A stretch of DNA of 64,000 bases. Origin: XBB1006 sp051877515 (GTDB lineage: Bacteria > Bacillota > Clostridia > Lachnospirales > Lachnospiraceae). Below are positions 26,920-35,747 of the stretch, in pieces; within the stretch, counting starts at the first letter, position 1; every line of letters begins with the position of its first letter. The notes below the pieces were generated by a model that worked only from the letters and a program-made list of their open reading frames with translations, had not been told where the DNA came from and did no database searches. A program made the translations under genes and the position numbers. The DNA is taken from contig JBJEIY010000017.1 in the NCBI GenBank assembly GCA_051877515.1, forward strand, positions 476,370 to 540,369, given 5' to 3'.

Positions 26920-28578
26920 TTACATCAAATGAAGTTTTTTGGCAATGCGCACTAATGAGGCACCCTTAGGAAAAGCACGCAATTCCTCTTCCGACAGCTC
27001 CCTGAATAACAGCAATAAGAAAGCATATACCACAACACCAGTCAAAATGGACACAATCGTCCAAACCGTGTTATTACTGTATAGTGCCATGAATCCATGA
27101 TAAACACCATAAACGCATCCACCCATAAGGCAGGAGCATAACACCGGAATCAAAAAAGTTCGCATGATTTCCTGACGATACCTTAAATACCTGCGTATAG
27201 AACGGGCATTCAGTACACACATCACCAACGCATAAAATGCATTGGCATATACCACTGCATAGATATGCAATTTACCTGCAAACATCAGTATGAGCAGAAA
27301 AACCACATGCAATACCAAAGCGATCACCGCATTTTTGACAGGTTCTCCCAAACGATTGATCCCCTGTAAAATACCATTACTTAATGTGGACAAAGAGTAA
27401 AATGCCACACTCATGCACCCCGCAACAAGAAGATTCGCTGTCAGGGCAGAGCTATCGCGAAACAGCAGCTGCATGATGGGGGATGCCAGAACACCAATAC
27501 CGATCACACAGGGAATCGAAATCACCATCACAAACTTGGTTACCTGATAGGTTTTTCTTCTTGCCGTTTTATAATCTCTGGCCGCAAATGCGCCGGTCAG
27601 TGTAGGCACGGTAGATGCTGCCATCGCTGATGCAATGGCCAACGGAACATTGATCAGAACCTTATACTTTCCGGTAAATACACCCCACCAGATTCCAATC
27701 TGTGTTGGATCATAGTTTTGATAGGTGGCAACGTTTTTGAAAATAAACTGATCAATGATTCCACTGATATTATAGATCGTTGTACTTAGCAACACCGGAA
27801 CAATGGTAAGGATTAGTGTTTTTACCAATGTTGTGTATGATTCATCAGAGACTCTTTTCTGTTTTCGCTCCATCTTAATCAGACCGGGACGAAACAGGCA
27901 AAAAATAAACAGAACGAAGAGTAACCCGCAAAAAGCACCTATCGTGGTTCCCATGGTTCCACCTGCGGCCCCCATAGCTGCACTATACTCTTCTTTGTTA
28001 CCAAGAACATTTCCAACTTTTAATCCATAGCGGAACAATCCATAGGCTGCCGCGACACTGACAATCGCATTGACAATCTGCTCTACGATCTGTGAAAATG
28101 CCGTTGGCATCATGGTTCCCATTCCCTGAAACAATCCTCTGAGTACACCCATTGCAGACAAAATGATCAGTGCAGGTGCCAATACCAAAAGCGCGTAAAC
28201 AGCCAAAGGTGTTTTTAAAACCTGTGTAATATAGGGCGCTCCAAAAAAAATCAGTGAAGAGGCCAAAATACCGCTAAACAGAGAAAGCGCCATGGCTGTC
28301 CGAAAGACTTTATGTATTAACTTATAATCTCCTTTGGCCCTGCACTCCGACACATATTTCGAAACAGCCGTAGGAAGACTGTAGGACGAAATCAAAAGCA
28401 TAATATTATATACTTCATATGCAGTACTATAATAATCATTTCCCAGATCACCAATAATATGCTGCATAGGGATCCGATAAATCAGTCCTATGATCCTGGA
28501 AAAAATAGATGCAATGGCCAGGATTGATCCCTGCACCAGAAAACTGGAGTTCTTACTTGTCAGATTGTTCTTGTTCAT
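26920..28578 (-). CDS. SpoVB/MurJ-like polysaccharide flippase
   Basis: Multidrug/oligosaccharidyl-lipid/polysaccharide superfamily transporter that flips lipid-linked wall or cortex precursors. It is 552 aa with about fourteen membrane helices. The N-terminus SSFLVQGSILAIASIFSRIIGLIYRIP is shortened here to its core GSILAIASIFSRIIGLIY, typical of SpoVB/YtgP proteins. The ATG at 28578 has AAGG upstream; a TTG 9 nt earlier is in the SD region. A sporulation function (SpoVB) versus a vegetative one (MurJ/YtgP-like) is not decided by sequence. Confidence 0.85.
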   Translation of the reverse strand: MNKNNLTSKNSSFLVQGSILAIASIFSRIIGLIYRIPMQHIIGDLGNDYYSTAYEVYNIMLLISSYSLPTAVSKYVSECRAKGDYKLIHKVFRTAMALSLFSGILASSLIFFGAPYITQVLKTPLAVYALLVLAPALIILSAMGVLRGLFQGMGTMMPTAFSQIVEQIVNAIVSVAAAYGLFRYGLKVGNVLGNKEEYSAAMGAAGGTMGTTIGAFCGLLFVLFIFCLFRPGLIKMERKQKRVSDESYTTLVKTLILTIVPVLLSTTIYNISGIIDQFIFKNVATYQNYDPTQIGIWWGVFTGKYKVLINVPLAIASAMAASTVPTLTGAFAARDYKTARRKTYQVTKFVMVISIPCVIGIGVLASPIMQLLFRDSSALTANLLVAGCMSVAFYSLSTLSNGILQGINRLGEPVKNAVIALVLHVVFLLILMFAGKLHIYAVVYANAFYALVMCVLNARSIRRYLRYRQEIMRTFLIPVLCSCLMGGCVYGVYHGFMALYSNNTVWTIVSILTGVVVYAFLLLLFRELSEEELRAFPKGASLVRIAKKLHLM

Positions 28579-28599
28579 TCCATTCAACCTTATAAAACT

Positions 28600-29676
28600 T
28601 TATTCAGAAACAGATTTGATTTCCACTTTCTCTTCTTTATTCCGGTCAACCAACAACACCCAGGTCACCCCGGGATTAAGAGAGATTTCTTCACCGGTCG
28701 TATCATAATAATGCGTAATATCAAACTCACTGCTCTTTTTCCATGTGATATTAACAGCTTTTCCATTTGTGATAAAAACACCGTTACCGCCTGCTGTAGT
28801 ATTCACATTTAAGCTTTTCCCGTCATCCAGTAAACTTATGGGAACATATTGGATAATGATATTCTTGCAGGATAGCTGCTTACCTGTTTCATTATCCCGG
28901 TGTTCTTTGTTGTACTGATAACGATAGTATAATCCGTCCTCTTCTTGATAAACAAACCATGGGTTATCAATGGAATATCCGGGGCGAACATATCCTGCAT
29001 CTTCCCCATCAATAAGCATATTTGGTTCTTCCTCTTGCGCGAATTGAAAATGACCCTGGTAGTCATCATGGTAACTGACAGAATAACCTTTGTTCTCTAC
29101 ATATTCATAAAGCTTCTGCCCGTCTGCAAAAGCATTATGTGGAGCTTTCCTGTCACTGGTCCGATAAAATACACTATTTGTTTCTCCTTCCAGTCCGTTT
29201 ATATTATCAACCCTGGAATCCCCCAGTACCGGCAACGCATATTTGGATTGTCCAAAGTGGGCATATAAAGCATCATATTCCATTGCATAATGCACAAAGT
29301 AATATCGGCAGCTTCTCACGCTTCCGATTCTTTGCAAAGATTGATAATCCTCAATAATGGACATGAGTCTTGTAATCCCCCCTTCTACGGGTATTTCGTA
29401 GATCACACCGGCACTTCCGATCCCACTCTGTGGAGAAGCTTCACTGGTGTTACCCATCATAATAGCCAGAGGTCTGTTTTCTGCAAGTTCCTCATCCATA
29501 TATAAACCGGTCAATTTACTTGGCACCTGTCCCTCATGGGAATCTACCATCTCTGTCGGTTCCTGTTCCTCTACAACAGATATATTTGTATCCTCATCCT
29601 GTTTTTTACCACAGGAAGCCAGAAATATTGCCATAATAATCAATGTCACCAGTGTATAAATCCTGTTTGCTTTCAT
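28600..29676 (-). CDS. DUF3048 (YerB-type) lipoprotein
   Basis: 358-aa extracytoplasmic lipoprotein. The signal peptide ends in a textbook lipobox LASC (Cys about 20), then a Glu/Asp-rich linker, then the DUF3048 domain with RPLAIMMGN, IYEIPVEGGITRLM, RIGSVRSCRYYFVHYA and YARFGQSKYA-like blocks (here YAHFGQSKYA). Its function is unknown in the family. ATG 29676 has GGGGG 9 nt upstream; ATG 29682 is an alternative start two codons earlier. It follows ybeY by 13 bp. Confidence 0.88.
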   Translation of the reverse strand: MKANRIYTLVTLIIMAIFLASCGKKQDEDTNISVVEEQEPTEMVDSHEGQVPSKLTGLYMDEELAENRPLAIMMGNTSEASPQSGIGSAGVIYEIPVEGGITRLMSIIEDYQSLQRIGSVRSCRYYFVHYAMEYDALYAHFGQSKYALPVLGDSRVDNINGLEGETNSVFYRTSDRKAPHNAFADGQKLYEYVENKGYSVSYHDDYQGHFQFAQEEEPNMLIDGEDAGYVRPGYSIDNPWFVYQEEDGLYYRYQYNKEHRDNETGKQLSCKNIIIQYVPISLLDDGKSLNVNTTAGGNGVFITNGKAVNITWKKSSEFDITHYYDTTGEEISLNPGVTWVLLVDRNKEEKVEIKSVSE

Positions 29677-29689
29677 TTCCATTATCCCC

Positions 29690-30190
29690 CTACTGTTCTC
29701 TACGAATGCCCAGTTTTTCCAGGACTGCTTCCTGCTTCCCGTACATAACCGTCTCTTCCGTCTTTGTTTCATGATCATATCCCAGAAGATGGAGCATACT
29801 GTGACATATCAGAAAAGAATATTCCCGTTTTCTGGTATGTCCATATTCTTCTGCCTGCTGTTCAACTTTATCCAGGCAGATTACAATATCTCCCAGTACC
29901 ACTTCGCCGCTATCCGGATCAAAATTATCATCATTTTGTTCTACTTCACTATAATCTCCTGCAGCCGGATACTCCAGCATAGGAAAAGAGAGAACATCGG
30001 TTGGCCTGTCAATTCCCCGATGATCAAGATTCATAGCATGTATTTCGTCCAAATTTACCAACGTGATATCTACGCAAGCTTCAAAGGGAAACCCTTCCTG
30101 ATCCAATACAGCCCGAACAACCTGCTTTCCGATTTCATCAAAAGAAAAGTCATATATTTTCCCTGTCTCATTCAAAATATTCACTGTCAT
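29690..30190 (-). CDS. ybeY: endoribonuclease YbeY (rRNA maturation)
   Basis: Single-strand metallo-endoribonuclease needed for 16S rRNA 3' maturation and 70S quality control. It is 166 aa. The zinc motif H-x3-H-x5-H is His130, His134, His140 in HSMLHLLGYDH, and RPTDVLSFP (62-70) is also conserved. It overlaps the 3' end of the upstream membrane gene by 23 bp; the phoH - PgpH-like - ybeY order is the standard Firmicutes arrangement. Confidence 0.96.
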   Translation of the reverse strand: MTVNILNETGKIYDFSFDEIGKQVVRAVLDQEGFPFEACVDITLVNLDEIHAMNLDHRGIDRPTDVLSFPMLEYPAAGDYSEVEQNDDNFDPDSGEVVLGDIVICLDKVEQQAEEYGHTRKREYSFLICHSMLHLLGYDHETKTEETVMYGKQEAVLEKLGIRREQ

Positions 30191-31370
30191 TTAGCCTTAC
30201 CTCATGTAATATACAATCACGTATTTTCAAAAAAGAATTGATTCCAAGTCCGCTGTCATCATACCGTCCCGAGACAGACAGATCATTAAAAACTTTTATG
30301 ACCAGCATTTCACGCTGAATAACATCCTGATTATCCCCGCAGGTTACCCTTTCCAGCTCACAAAGTGTTTCATCCACAAGATCCACCAAAGCAGCTTCTT
30401 TTGTTAAGATACTCTGCGACCTTCCGCGATACTGGTTCAGGATCCTCACCGCCTGAATTGGGAGACCATTTTGTTTTGCCAGTTTCACTGCAGAAAAAAC
30501 AGGATTCTCTTCATCATTATCGCATAGCGAATAATAGAAACCCGCACAACAACACAGATTCACATCCAGTCCGGCCTCTTTTGCGCACAGGTGGCAGAGA
30601 TTGGCAGAAATACGGCAATGCTTATAACGTTCTTCCGGAAAAGATTTTACAAGAACCATCAATGGAAACTCTTTTTCCAATGCAAACCCGTATTCCGCTA
30701 CTTCAATCTGCTCTTCCTTCCTTTCACACACCGGAACCAGTACAAGGATCAGAAACAGATTCAGGATTCCTTCCAGACAGCCTGCAAACAATGTTTTCTC
30801 GGATGGTTCATTTCCGGACATGTAATGAAAGATAAAATATATGGAAATATAGATTGCAAAAAGCATAACGGATGTCTGTAACCGGATTTTTTTCCTGGAA
30901 ATGATTCCGGAAAACATTCCCCCCATCAGACACAAAAAAACAAAATAGGCCAGCTCATAATAACTGTCCGCACTATTTAAACTAATCACAACACTAATAA
31001 GCAACGACAAAATCATGCTATAGTGAACAGGAAGTATCATGCCAAGGAGCACTGATGCTGACAGAACAAAATGCACAGGAAACGGTAACAGACTTCCCAG
31101 TGTACATAAAAACATATTCCAGCAATAGATCCAACATGTGCGCTGCAGCATTTGATGAACATACTTCTCTTTTTCCTCTAATACATAATCATTTGTTACC
31201 ATGAGAAAAAAGACCGCAAAGAACACCAAGCTCAAGCAAACAGCCACCGGAAGATTATCGTATTCTGCTGACCCATACACTGTAGTCAATAAACAACACA
31301 GGATGGTAAACAGCCACATATAAATAATCTTCCGCTTATCTTTACCATTTAGAAGATCGTATACTTTCAT
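30168..31370 (-). CDS. degenerate 7TM-HD (PgpH/YqfF-like) membrane protein
   Basis: 400 aa, in the slot between phoH and ybeY normally held by the c-di-AMP phosphodiesterase PgpH (about 700 aa). There are six to seven membrane helices (about 15-215), of which 100-160 resemble the 7TM region. A cytoplasmic HD-like domain follows (about 230-400). The large extracellular 7TMR-HDED domain is missing. In the HD domain the first His (His251 in YKHC) and a late Asp (LVDE, 331-334) remain. The HD pair is replaced by Ser281-Leu282 (FYYSL) and the HH pair by Tyr-Arg (NQYRG, 312-316). Catalysis therefore looks lost. The SD GGAG is 8 nt before the ATG. Confidence 0.7.
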   Translation of the reverse strand: MKVYDLLNGKDKRKIIYMWLFTILCCLLTTVYGSAEYDNLPVAVCLSLVFFAVFFLMVTNDYVLEEKEKYVHQMLQRTCWIYCWNMFLCTLGSLLPFPVHFVLSASVLLGMILPVHYSMILSLLISVVISLNSADSYYELAYFVFLCLMGGMFSGIISRKKIRLQTSVMLFAIYISIYFIFHYMSGNEPSEKTLFAGCLEGILNLFLILVLVPVCERKEEQIEVAEYGFALEKEFPLMVLVKSFPEERYKHCRISANLCHLCAKEAGLDVNLCCCAGFYYSLCDNDEENPVFSAVKLAKQNGLPIQAVRILNQYRGRSQSILTKEAALVDLVDETLCELERVTCGDNQDVIQREMLVIKVFNDLSVSGRYDDSGLGINSFLKIRDCILHEVRLNDSEYFE

Positions 31371-32386
31371 TTTGTTTTCTCCGGTTTGCGATGGGTATTC
31401 TTTCTATTTGTACCATTCATGGAACCCGGATGTTTTGCTTCATACTCCTCGTAAGCTTTTACAATACGTTGCACTAATGGATGACGAACCACATCGCTGC
31501 TGGTCAGAGTACAGGTACTGATGCCCTCCACATTCTTCAAAACCTTTAAAGCCACATCCAATCCGGATACGGTACCCGGCGCCAGGTCCTTCTGCGTTGC
31601 ATCACCTGTTACCACCACTTTGGATCCAAAGCCGATACGTGTAAGAAACATTTTCATCTGGGCCGGAGTGGTATTCTGCGCCTCATCCAGAATGATAAAT
31701 GCATTATCCAGAGTACGGCCTCTCATATAGGCCAGAGGGGCAACCTCAATCAGCCCTTTTTCCATGTTCTTTAAGAAACTGTCTGCTCCCATGATCTGAT
31801 AAAGTGCATCATAAAGCGGACGCAGATAAGGATCCACCTTACTTTGAAGATCTCCGGGTAGAAAACCCAGTTTTTCACCTGCCTCTATGGCAGGTCTGGT
31901 AAGAATGATCTTCCCAACCTCTTCATTTCGAAAAGCGGTAATGGCCATGGCCATAGCAAGATAGGTTTTTCCCGTTCCTGCCGGTCCGATTCCGAAAACG
32001 ATCATATTTGAACGGATGGCATCCACATAATCCCTCTGTCCCAATGTCTTTGGCTTTACCGGCTTTCCGAGTATGGTATGACAGATCAGCTCCTTATCCA
32101 TCTTCAACATCTCATCCTGTTTATCTTCCATTGACAAAGCCAGGCAATAATCCACATCATGCTCGGTAATCTCTTTATGGCTTTGTGACAGCAGTACCAA
32201 CTGTTCAATTACTTTACTTGCTTTTTTACAATCAGATTCTTTTCCGATAATCTTAAGGCCATCATTTCTTGTTACGATGGTCACATGAAGGGTGCGCTCA
32301 ATCTTCTTTAAAAATGTATCTAACTGACCAAATACATTTGCAATATGTCTGGTCTCTACGCTCATTTCCAGTTCAATTAAACTCAT
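31367..32386 (-). CDS. phoH: PhoH-family P-loop ATPase (YbeZ-like)
   Basis: Cytoplasmic RNA-associated ATPase/helicase-like protein, functionally paired with YbeY. It is 339 aa: an N-terminal KH-like region, then the PhoH domain with Walker A GPAGTGKTYLA and Walker B IILDEAQN. The ATG at 32386 follows AAGGA with 5 nt spacing; the in-frame TTG upstream lies in the SD. It overlaps the yqfD end by 14 bp and the next gene by 4 bp. Confidence 0.94.
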   Translation of the reverse strand: MSLIELEMSVETRHIANVFGQLDTFLKKIERTLHVTIVTRNDGLKIIGKESDCKKASKVIEQLVLLSQSHKEITEHDVDYCLALSMEDKQDEMLKMDKELICHTILGKPVKPKTLGQRDYVDAIRSNMIVFGIGPAGTGKTYLAMAMAITAFRNEEVGKIILTRPAIEAGEKLGFLPGDLQSKVDPYLRPLYDALYQIMGADSFLKNMEKGLIEVAPLAYMRGRTLDNAFIILDEAQNTTPAQMKMFLTRIGFGSKVVVTGDATQKDLAPGTVSGLDVALKVLKNVEGISTCTLTSSDVVRHPLVQRIVKAYEEYEAKHPGSMNGTNRKNTHRKPEKTK

Positions 32387-33641
32387 CTTGTTCCTTTCCA
32401 ATTTCCGGTAATTCCGTCTTTTTATAGGTGCAGAACCGTTCCTGAACGGTTAAGGTTCCTGATAAAACGACTTCACTTTTATTATGTTCTAAATGAAGTT
32501 TTTTTTCAATGATTTTACACCCTTTTTCTTCTATTTTTTTGCATTCCTTCTCCATCTCATTTTCTGCCTGCAAGACAGCTTCTTCTTCACTAAGGGTTAC
32601 TTTGGTGACTTTAAAATTAAACATCGTACGTTTTAGCTGGTAGAATTTAGGAAATATGCGTGATAAATAGGGGTTCTGCAGGTATTCTGTCAACACAGCC
32701 TCACTTGCCTTTTTCTTATATGGAAGATGTCGTCCCAGAAACTTATCCTGATCAAGAAAAGCTGTAGAGTGTTCCTGCTTTTCTACTTCCTGAATGCTTT
32801 GATTTCGCAGGACTGTTTTCGAGACCTTTTGATCATAAACAGCATATACATCCGCATCGGCAACACATTTTTTAATTCCGGTATTTGTATCAAAATCGTC
32901 TTTATAAATCAGGTAGCCGGCTACCAGGATCTGCCCTTTTTTCACTTTTTCATTTTGTTTCACCATGGGTGTTCCGGTACGTGTCACAATGGAACTGATG
33001 GCTGCACTCCTATCCGCAACAATGGACCAGCCTTTCTTTTCATGTCGTTTTTCTTCAAATACCTTATTCTCTGTGATGGTAATCATCAGTTTACATCCTT
33101 CTACACTCATGCTGCACCAGGCAATTCGGTCATGTTTTTTGCGTAATGCAAGCTCCTGCTTTTCGCAGGAAAAAGAGCGTCGGAGGCAGCCATAGGATAT
33201 ATGCTTCTCTTCCAGATAATCCAGCAGATATTCCCGGGTATAATAACGGTTTCCCTTAATCTCAATCTCCCAAATACAGTTTGACATTACCAATAAAAAC
33301 AGAAAGCATGAGATTGCACCCAAAATAAATGCTACCCGGTTATGATAGTATTTTATGATAGCCGGAAGCCCTAATTCCTTTTGCTGTTCCACCTGAATAT
33401 TATATTTTTTACACAGCAGTATAACTTCTTCATAGTCTTCCCATTTGATCCTGATTCGACATTTCTTTTTCTGAAAAGATGATACACGAATTGTTCCTTC
33501 TTCTTCTCCCGACTCCTGATACAGAATCCCCTTTAGATCTACTCCGTGAAAGGTGACGATATTTAAAAATCGTTCCAGCCGGTTTCCAATTAGTGTAAGG
33601 TCATACATGCCAAAAATGCGATTAAAATTCTGTGCCTTCAT
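32373..33641 (-). CDS. yqfD: sporulation protein YqfD
   Basis: Membrane protein of the mother-cell sporulation programme in Bacillus, where yqfC-yqfD is a SigE operon. It is 422 aa with an N-terminal cytoplasmic domain (about 1-88), one membrane helix (about 92-112) and an extracytoplasmic part with conserved GNRYYTREYLLDYL and GTPMVKQNEKVKKGQILV. The SD AGGTGA is adjacent to the ATG; it overlaps yqfC by 4 bp. Biochemical function unknown. Confidence 0.92.
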   Translation of the reverse strand: MKAQNFNRIFGMYDLTLIGNRLERFLNIVTFHGVDLKGILYQESGEEEGTIRVSSFQKKKCRIRIKWEDYEEVILLCKKYNIQVEQQKELGLPAIIKYYHNRVAFILGAISCFLFLLVMSNCIWEIEIKGNRYYTREYLLDYLEEKHISYGCLRRSFSCEKQELALRKKHDRIAWCSMSVEGCKLMITITENKVFEEKRHEKKGWSIVADRSAAISSIVTRTGTPMVKQNEKVKKGQILVAGYLIYKDDFDTNTGIKKCVADADVYAVYDQKVSKTVLRNQSIQEVEKQEHSTAFLDQDKFLGRHLPYKKKASEAVLTEYLQNPYLSRIFPKFYQLKRTMFNFKVTKVTLSEEEAVLQAENEMEKECKKIEEKGCKIIEKKLHLEHNKSEVVLSGTLTVQERFCTYKKTELPEIGKEQDEFN

Positions 33642-33928
33642 TTCTCACCTCTGGCAATATAATGGATTTCTTCTATACGACCGGTGAGTAATGCCTCATC
33701 TCTGGAATAGGATTCTACTCTCAAATTAGTACCAAGTATATCAATACGAAAATGTGTACACAGCAAACGAACCATAGATTCCTCGCAGGAAATAATACCC
33801 TTTAGGTTTTCTACCTTTAACAGACGATTGTCCGATAATGTTAAAATTGCAGCCCCCAACAAAATATCTGTAGGAAGCTGCAATCCGTCTGTGATTCGTT
33901 CATGGAAAGAAAATACCTGTTTACTCAT
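33638..33928 (-). CDS. yqfC: sporulation protein YqfC (YabP/YqfC family)
   Basis: 96-aa YabP/YqfC-family protein, the sporulation partner of YqfD. The core VENLKGIISCEESMVRLLC resembles the family. The ATG lacks a normal SD (only TGGA 2 nt upstream) and sits 6 nt downstream of a SigE-like -10, so the message may be leaderless. It overlaps yqfD by 4 bp. Confidence 0.88.
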   Translation of the reverse strand: MSKQVFSFHERITDGLQLPTDILLGAAILTLSDNRLLKVENLKGIISCEESMVRLLCTHFRIDILGTNLRVESYSRDEALLTGRIEEIHYIARGEK

Positions 33929-33934
33929 ATTCCA

Positions 33935-33963
33935 TTAATATGAGTTAGCATCATGAATTATGA
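33935..33963 (-). promoter_or_regulatory. candidate SigE-type promoter of yqfCD
   Basis: Minus strand: -35 TCATAAT (33963-33957), 14-bp spacer, -10 CATATTAA (33942-33935), compared with the Bacillus SigE consensus KMATATT-N14/15-CATACAMT. The known SigE control of yqfCD in Bacillus supports the call. The predicted start site falls at or next to the yqfC ATG. Confidence 0.45.
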
Positions 33964-33969
33964 TATGAC

Positions 33970-35151
33970 TCACTGTAACAAACAACCCGGGATCTCAGGT
34001 TGTAATCTGACAACATGAACTCTTATTGTTATCGTCTTATCAGCCTTCTCATAAATCTCGTTCTCTTTTGCAATAATCTTAACTTTCATCATATGTGTTC
34101 CTCTCGGTAATTTTTCATTGACCGTTATGTATCCCTCTGAAGAAACACTAATATCTTCACTACCACTTATTTTCTCATATTGCAAATCCGTTTGGGCTTT
34201 TGCATTTACGGAAAAAGAAATGCTACGCTTGTTAAGTTGTCTTTCGCTTATCTTTTTTGAAATAGTTGAAACAGATATTTCCTGTTTCTGCTTTTGAAAC
34301 TTGATTGCTCCACTGGCACATGTGTATCGAAGTTCTGACAATCTCTTTGTCATTGCTCTTCGACATACCGGACAAAAACCATATTTTTTTCCCAAATAAC
34401 GCATTTTGCATGTTTGCGATGGTCGATACCATCCCGGGCTTTCCTCATAAGGATACACTCCAACATTTTCAACTCCGATCAGGTCACTCCACGAAACAGA
34501 ATTCGGATCATCTTCACTGGTCATATTTACATATTCCCCGGCATAAACATCACCAGCCCAATACTCATCTGCAAGATCCGCAATACTATGCCCCATTTCA
34601 TGGATCATAATTTCATAAGAAGATTCATTAATCGAAGCCGTTGCATAAGAGCCGCCACTTCCACCATATTTGGTGCTGTTAACTAAAACCAATCCGGCAT
34701 CGTATAGCGAGCAATAATCATTCAACACTTCTTTAATCTTATATTCTTTTGTGGGACACAACAAGCGCTCAATCCCCCAACTGTTGAAACAGCTGCCAAA
34801 ATAGGTATCCAAAGGCTTTTGAGGGTCCATACCTGCACCGGACTCTTTTGAAATGACATCTACACAATAAAAATTCATGTATTCTTTCATTTCATTAAAA
34901 GGTTCTGTTGCTAAAATATAGTCCATCAATTCTTCTGCCTTGCTCTCAAATAAATCCTGTTCCTTCTCTGTAAAGCCATCTCCCATAATCACAAAGACGA
35001 TGCATTCTTTGTCCTCTCCTGATTTATATAATGTTTTACACTTGAATTCATTCTCAGCTGCAAAGGTAATCGTGGATGATAAGCACGAAAACAGTACTAT
35101 AAAAAGCAGTGCAAATAATCCTTTTGACAGCATATATCTTCTTTCTCTCAT
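33970..35151 (-). CDS. secreted M64-family zinc metallopeptidase (IgA-peptidase type)
   Basis: 393 aa. A cleavable signal peptide ends near residue 31 (TITFAA). The M64 catalytic domain (about 48-265) has the zinc motif HEMGHSIADLADEYW at 184-198 (His184, Glu185, His188 and probably Asp194), plus the FVIMGDGFT block (53-61). A Cys pair CPVC precedes the C-terminal region, which looks like an Ig/cadherin-like beta domain (about 290-385) and has no sorting motif. M64 includes the Clostridium ramosum IgA peptidase; the substrate here is unknown. The SD AAGGAG is 14 nt from the ATG, so the start is uncertain (ATG 35133 is an alternative). Confidence 0.85.
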   Translation of the reverse strand: MRERRYMLSKGLFALLFIVLFSCLSSTITFAAENEFKCKTLYKSGEDKECIVFVIMGDGFTEKEQDLFESKAEELMDYILATEPFNEMKEYMNFYCVDVISKESGAGMDPQKPLDTYFGSCFNSWGIERLLCPTKEYKIKEVLNDYCSLYDAGLVLVNSTKYGGSGGSYATASINESSYEIMIHEMGHSIADLADEYWAGDVYAGEYVNMTSEDDPNSVSWSDLIGVENVGVYPYEESPGWYRPSQTCKMRYLGKKYGFCPVCRRAMTKRLSELRYTCASGAIKFQKQKQEISVSTISKKISERQLNKRSISFSVNAKAQTDLQYEKISGSEDISVSSEGYITVNEKLPRGTHMMKVKIIAKENEIYEKADKTITIRVHVVRLQPEIPGCLLQ

Positions 35152-35196
35152 ATTGTCAATGAATGCTCCTTTCGTATTTTTTTTTATGAAATGTCA

Positions 35197-35676
35197 TTAC
35201 TTATGATATGGCTCTCCTGACAGGATGCGAAAACTGCGATAGATCTGTTCCAGAAGGATCACTCGCATTAATTGATGAGGAAACGTTAGATTTGAAAAAC
35301 TCAGGCATTCATTAGCCCGTTGTAAAACCGCGTCTGACAATCCCAGTGAACCTCCGATCACAAATGTTATATGACTGGTTGTATAGGTGGTCAGCTCTTT
35401 CATCTTCTTAGCCAAAGCCATAGAATCCGGCTGGTTTGCGCGAATCGCCAATGCAATCACATAATCCTGCTCTTTGATCTTGGATAGAAGACGCTCCCCT
35501 TCCCTTTCTTTAATCTGCATTTCTTCCTTTTCCGATGCATGATCCGGAGTTTTTTCATCCGTAACTTCCACAATCTCAAGTTTGCAGTACCGGCCCAGGC
35601 GTTTGGAATACTCGTTAATTGCCTGGGAAAAAAATTTTTCTTTAATTTTTCCTACGCATAAAATTGTAATCTTCAT
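35197..35676 (-). CDS. rlmH: 23S rRNA (pseudouridine1915-N3)-methyltransferase RlmH
   Basis: SPOUT methyltransferase acting on helix 69 of 70S ribosomes. It is 159 aa, canonical length from MKITILCVGKIKEKF to the knotted SAM site (ITFVIGGSLGLSD) and the C-terminal LLEQIYRSFRI and GEPYHK. The start is fixed by homology, yet there is no SD; a TATAAT lies 6 bp upstream of the ATG, suggesting a leaderless transcript. Confidence 0.96.
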   Translation of the reverse strand: MKITILCVGKIKEKFFSQAINEYSKRLGRYCKLEIVEVTDEKTPDHASEKEEMQIKEREGERLLSKIKEQDYVIALAIRANQPDSMALAKKMKELTTYTTSHITFVIGGSLGLSDAVLQRANECLSFSNLTFPHQLMRVILLEQIYRSFRILSGEPYHK

Positions 35677-35682
35677 ACTTTT

Positions 35683-35712
35683 ATTATAAATGATTTTCCT
35701 CTATAATGTATA
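35683..35712 (-). promoter_or_regulatory. rlmH promoter, probably leaderless
   Basis: Minus strand: -35 TATACA (35712-35707), 18-bp spacer, -10 TATAAT (35688-35683). The -10 ends 6 bp before the rlmH ATG, so transcription should begin at or within a base or two of the start codon. Confidence 0.5.
35702..35707 (+). promoter_or_regulatory. -10 element for the divergent repeat-protein gene
   Basis: TATAAT on the plus strand, about 40 bp before the ATG at 35748. The -35 region (TTTTAT) is a poor match. It overlaps the rlmH promoter region, so the two divergent promoters may compete. Confidence 0.4.
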
Positions 35713-35747
35713 GAGTGAATAAAACTATTTTGTCAGGAGGTAAAGAT

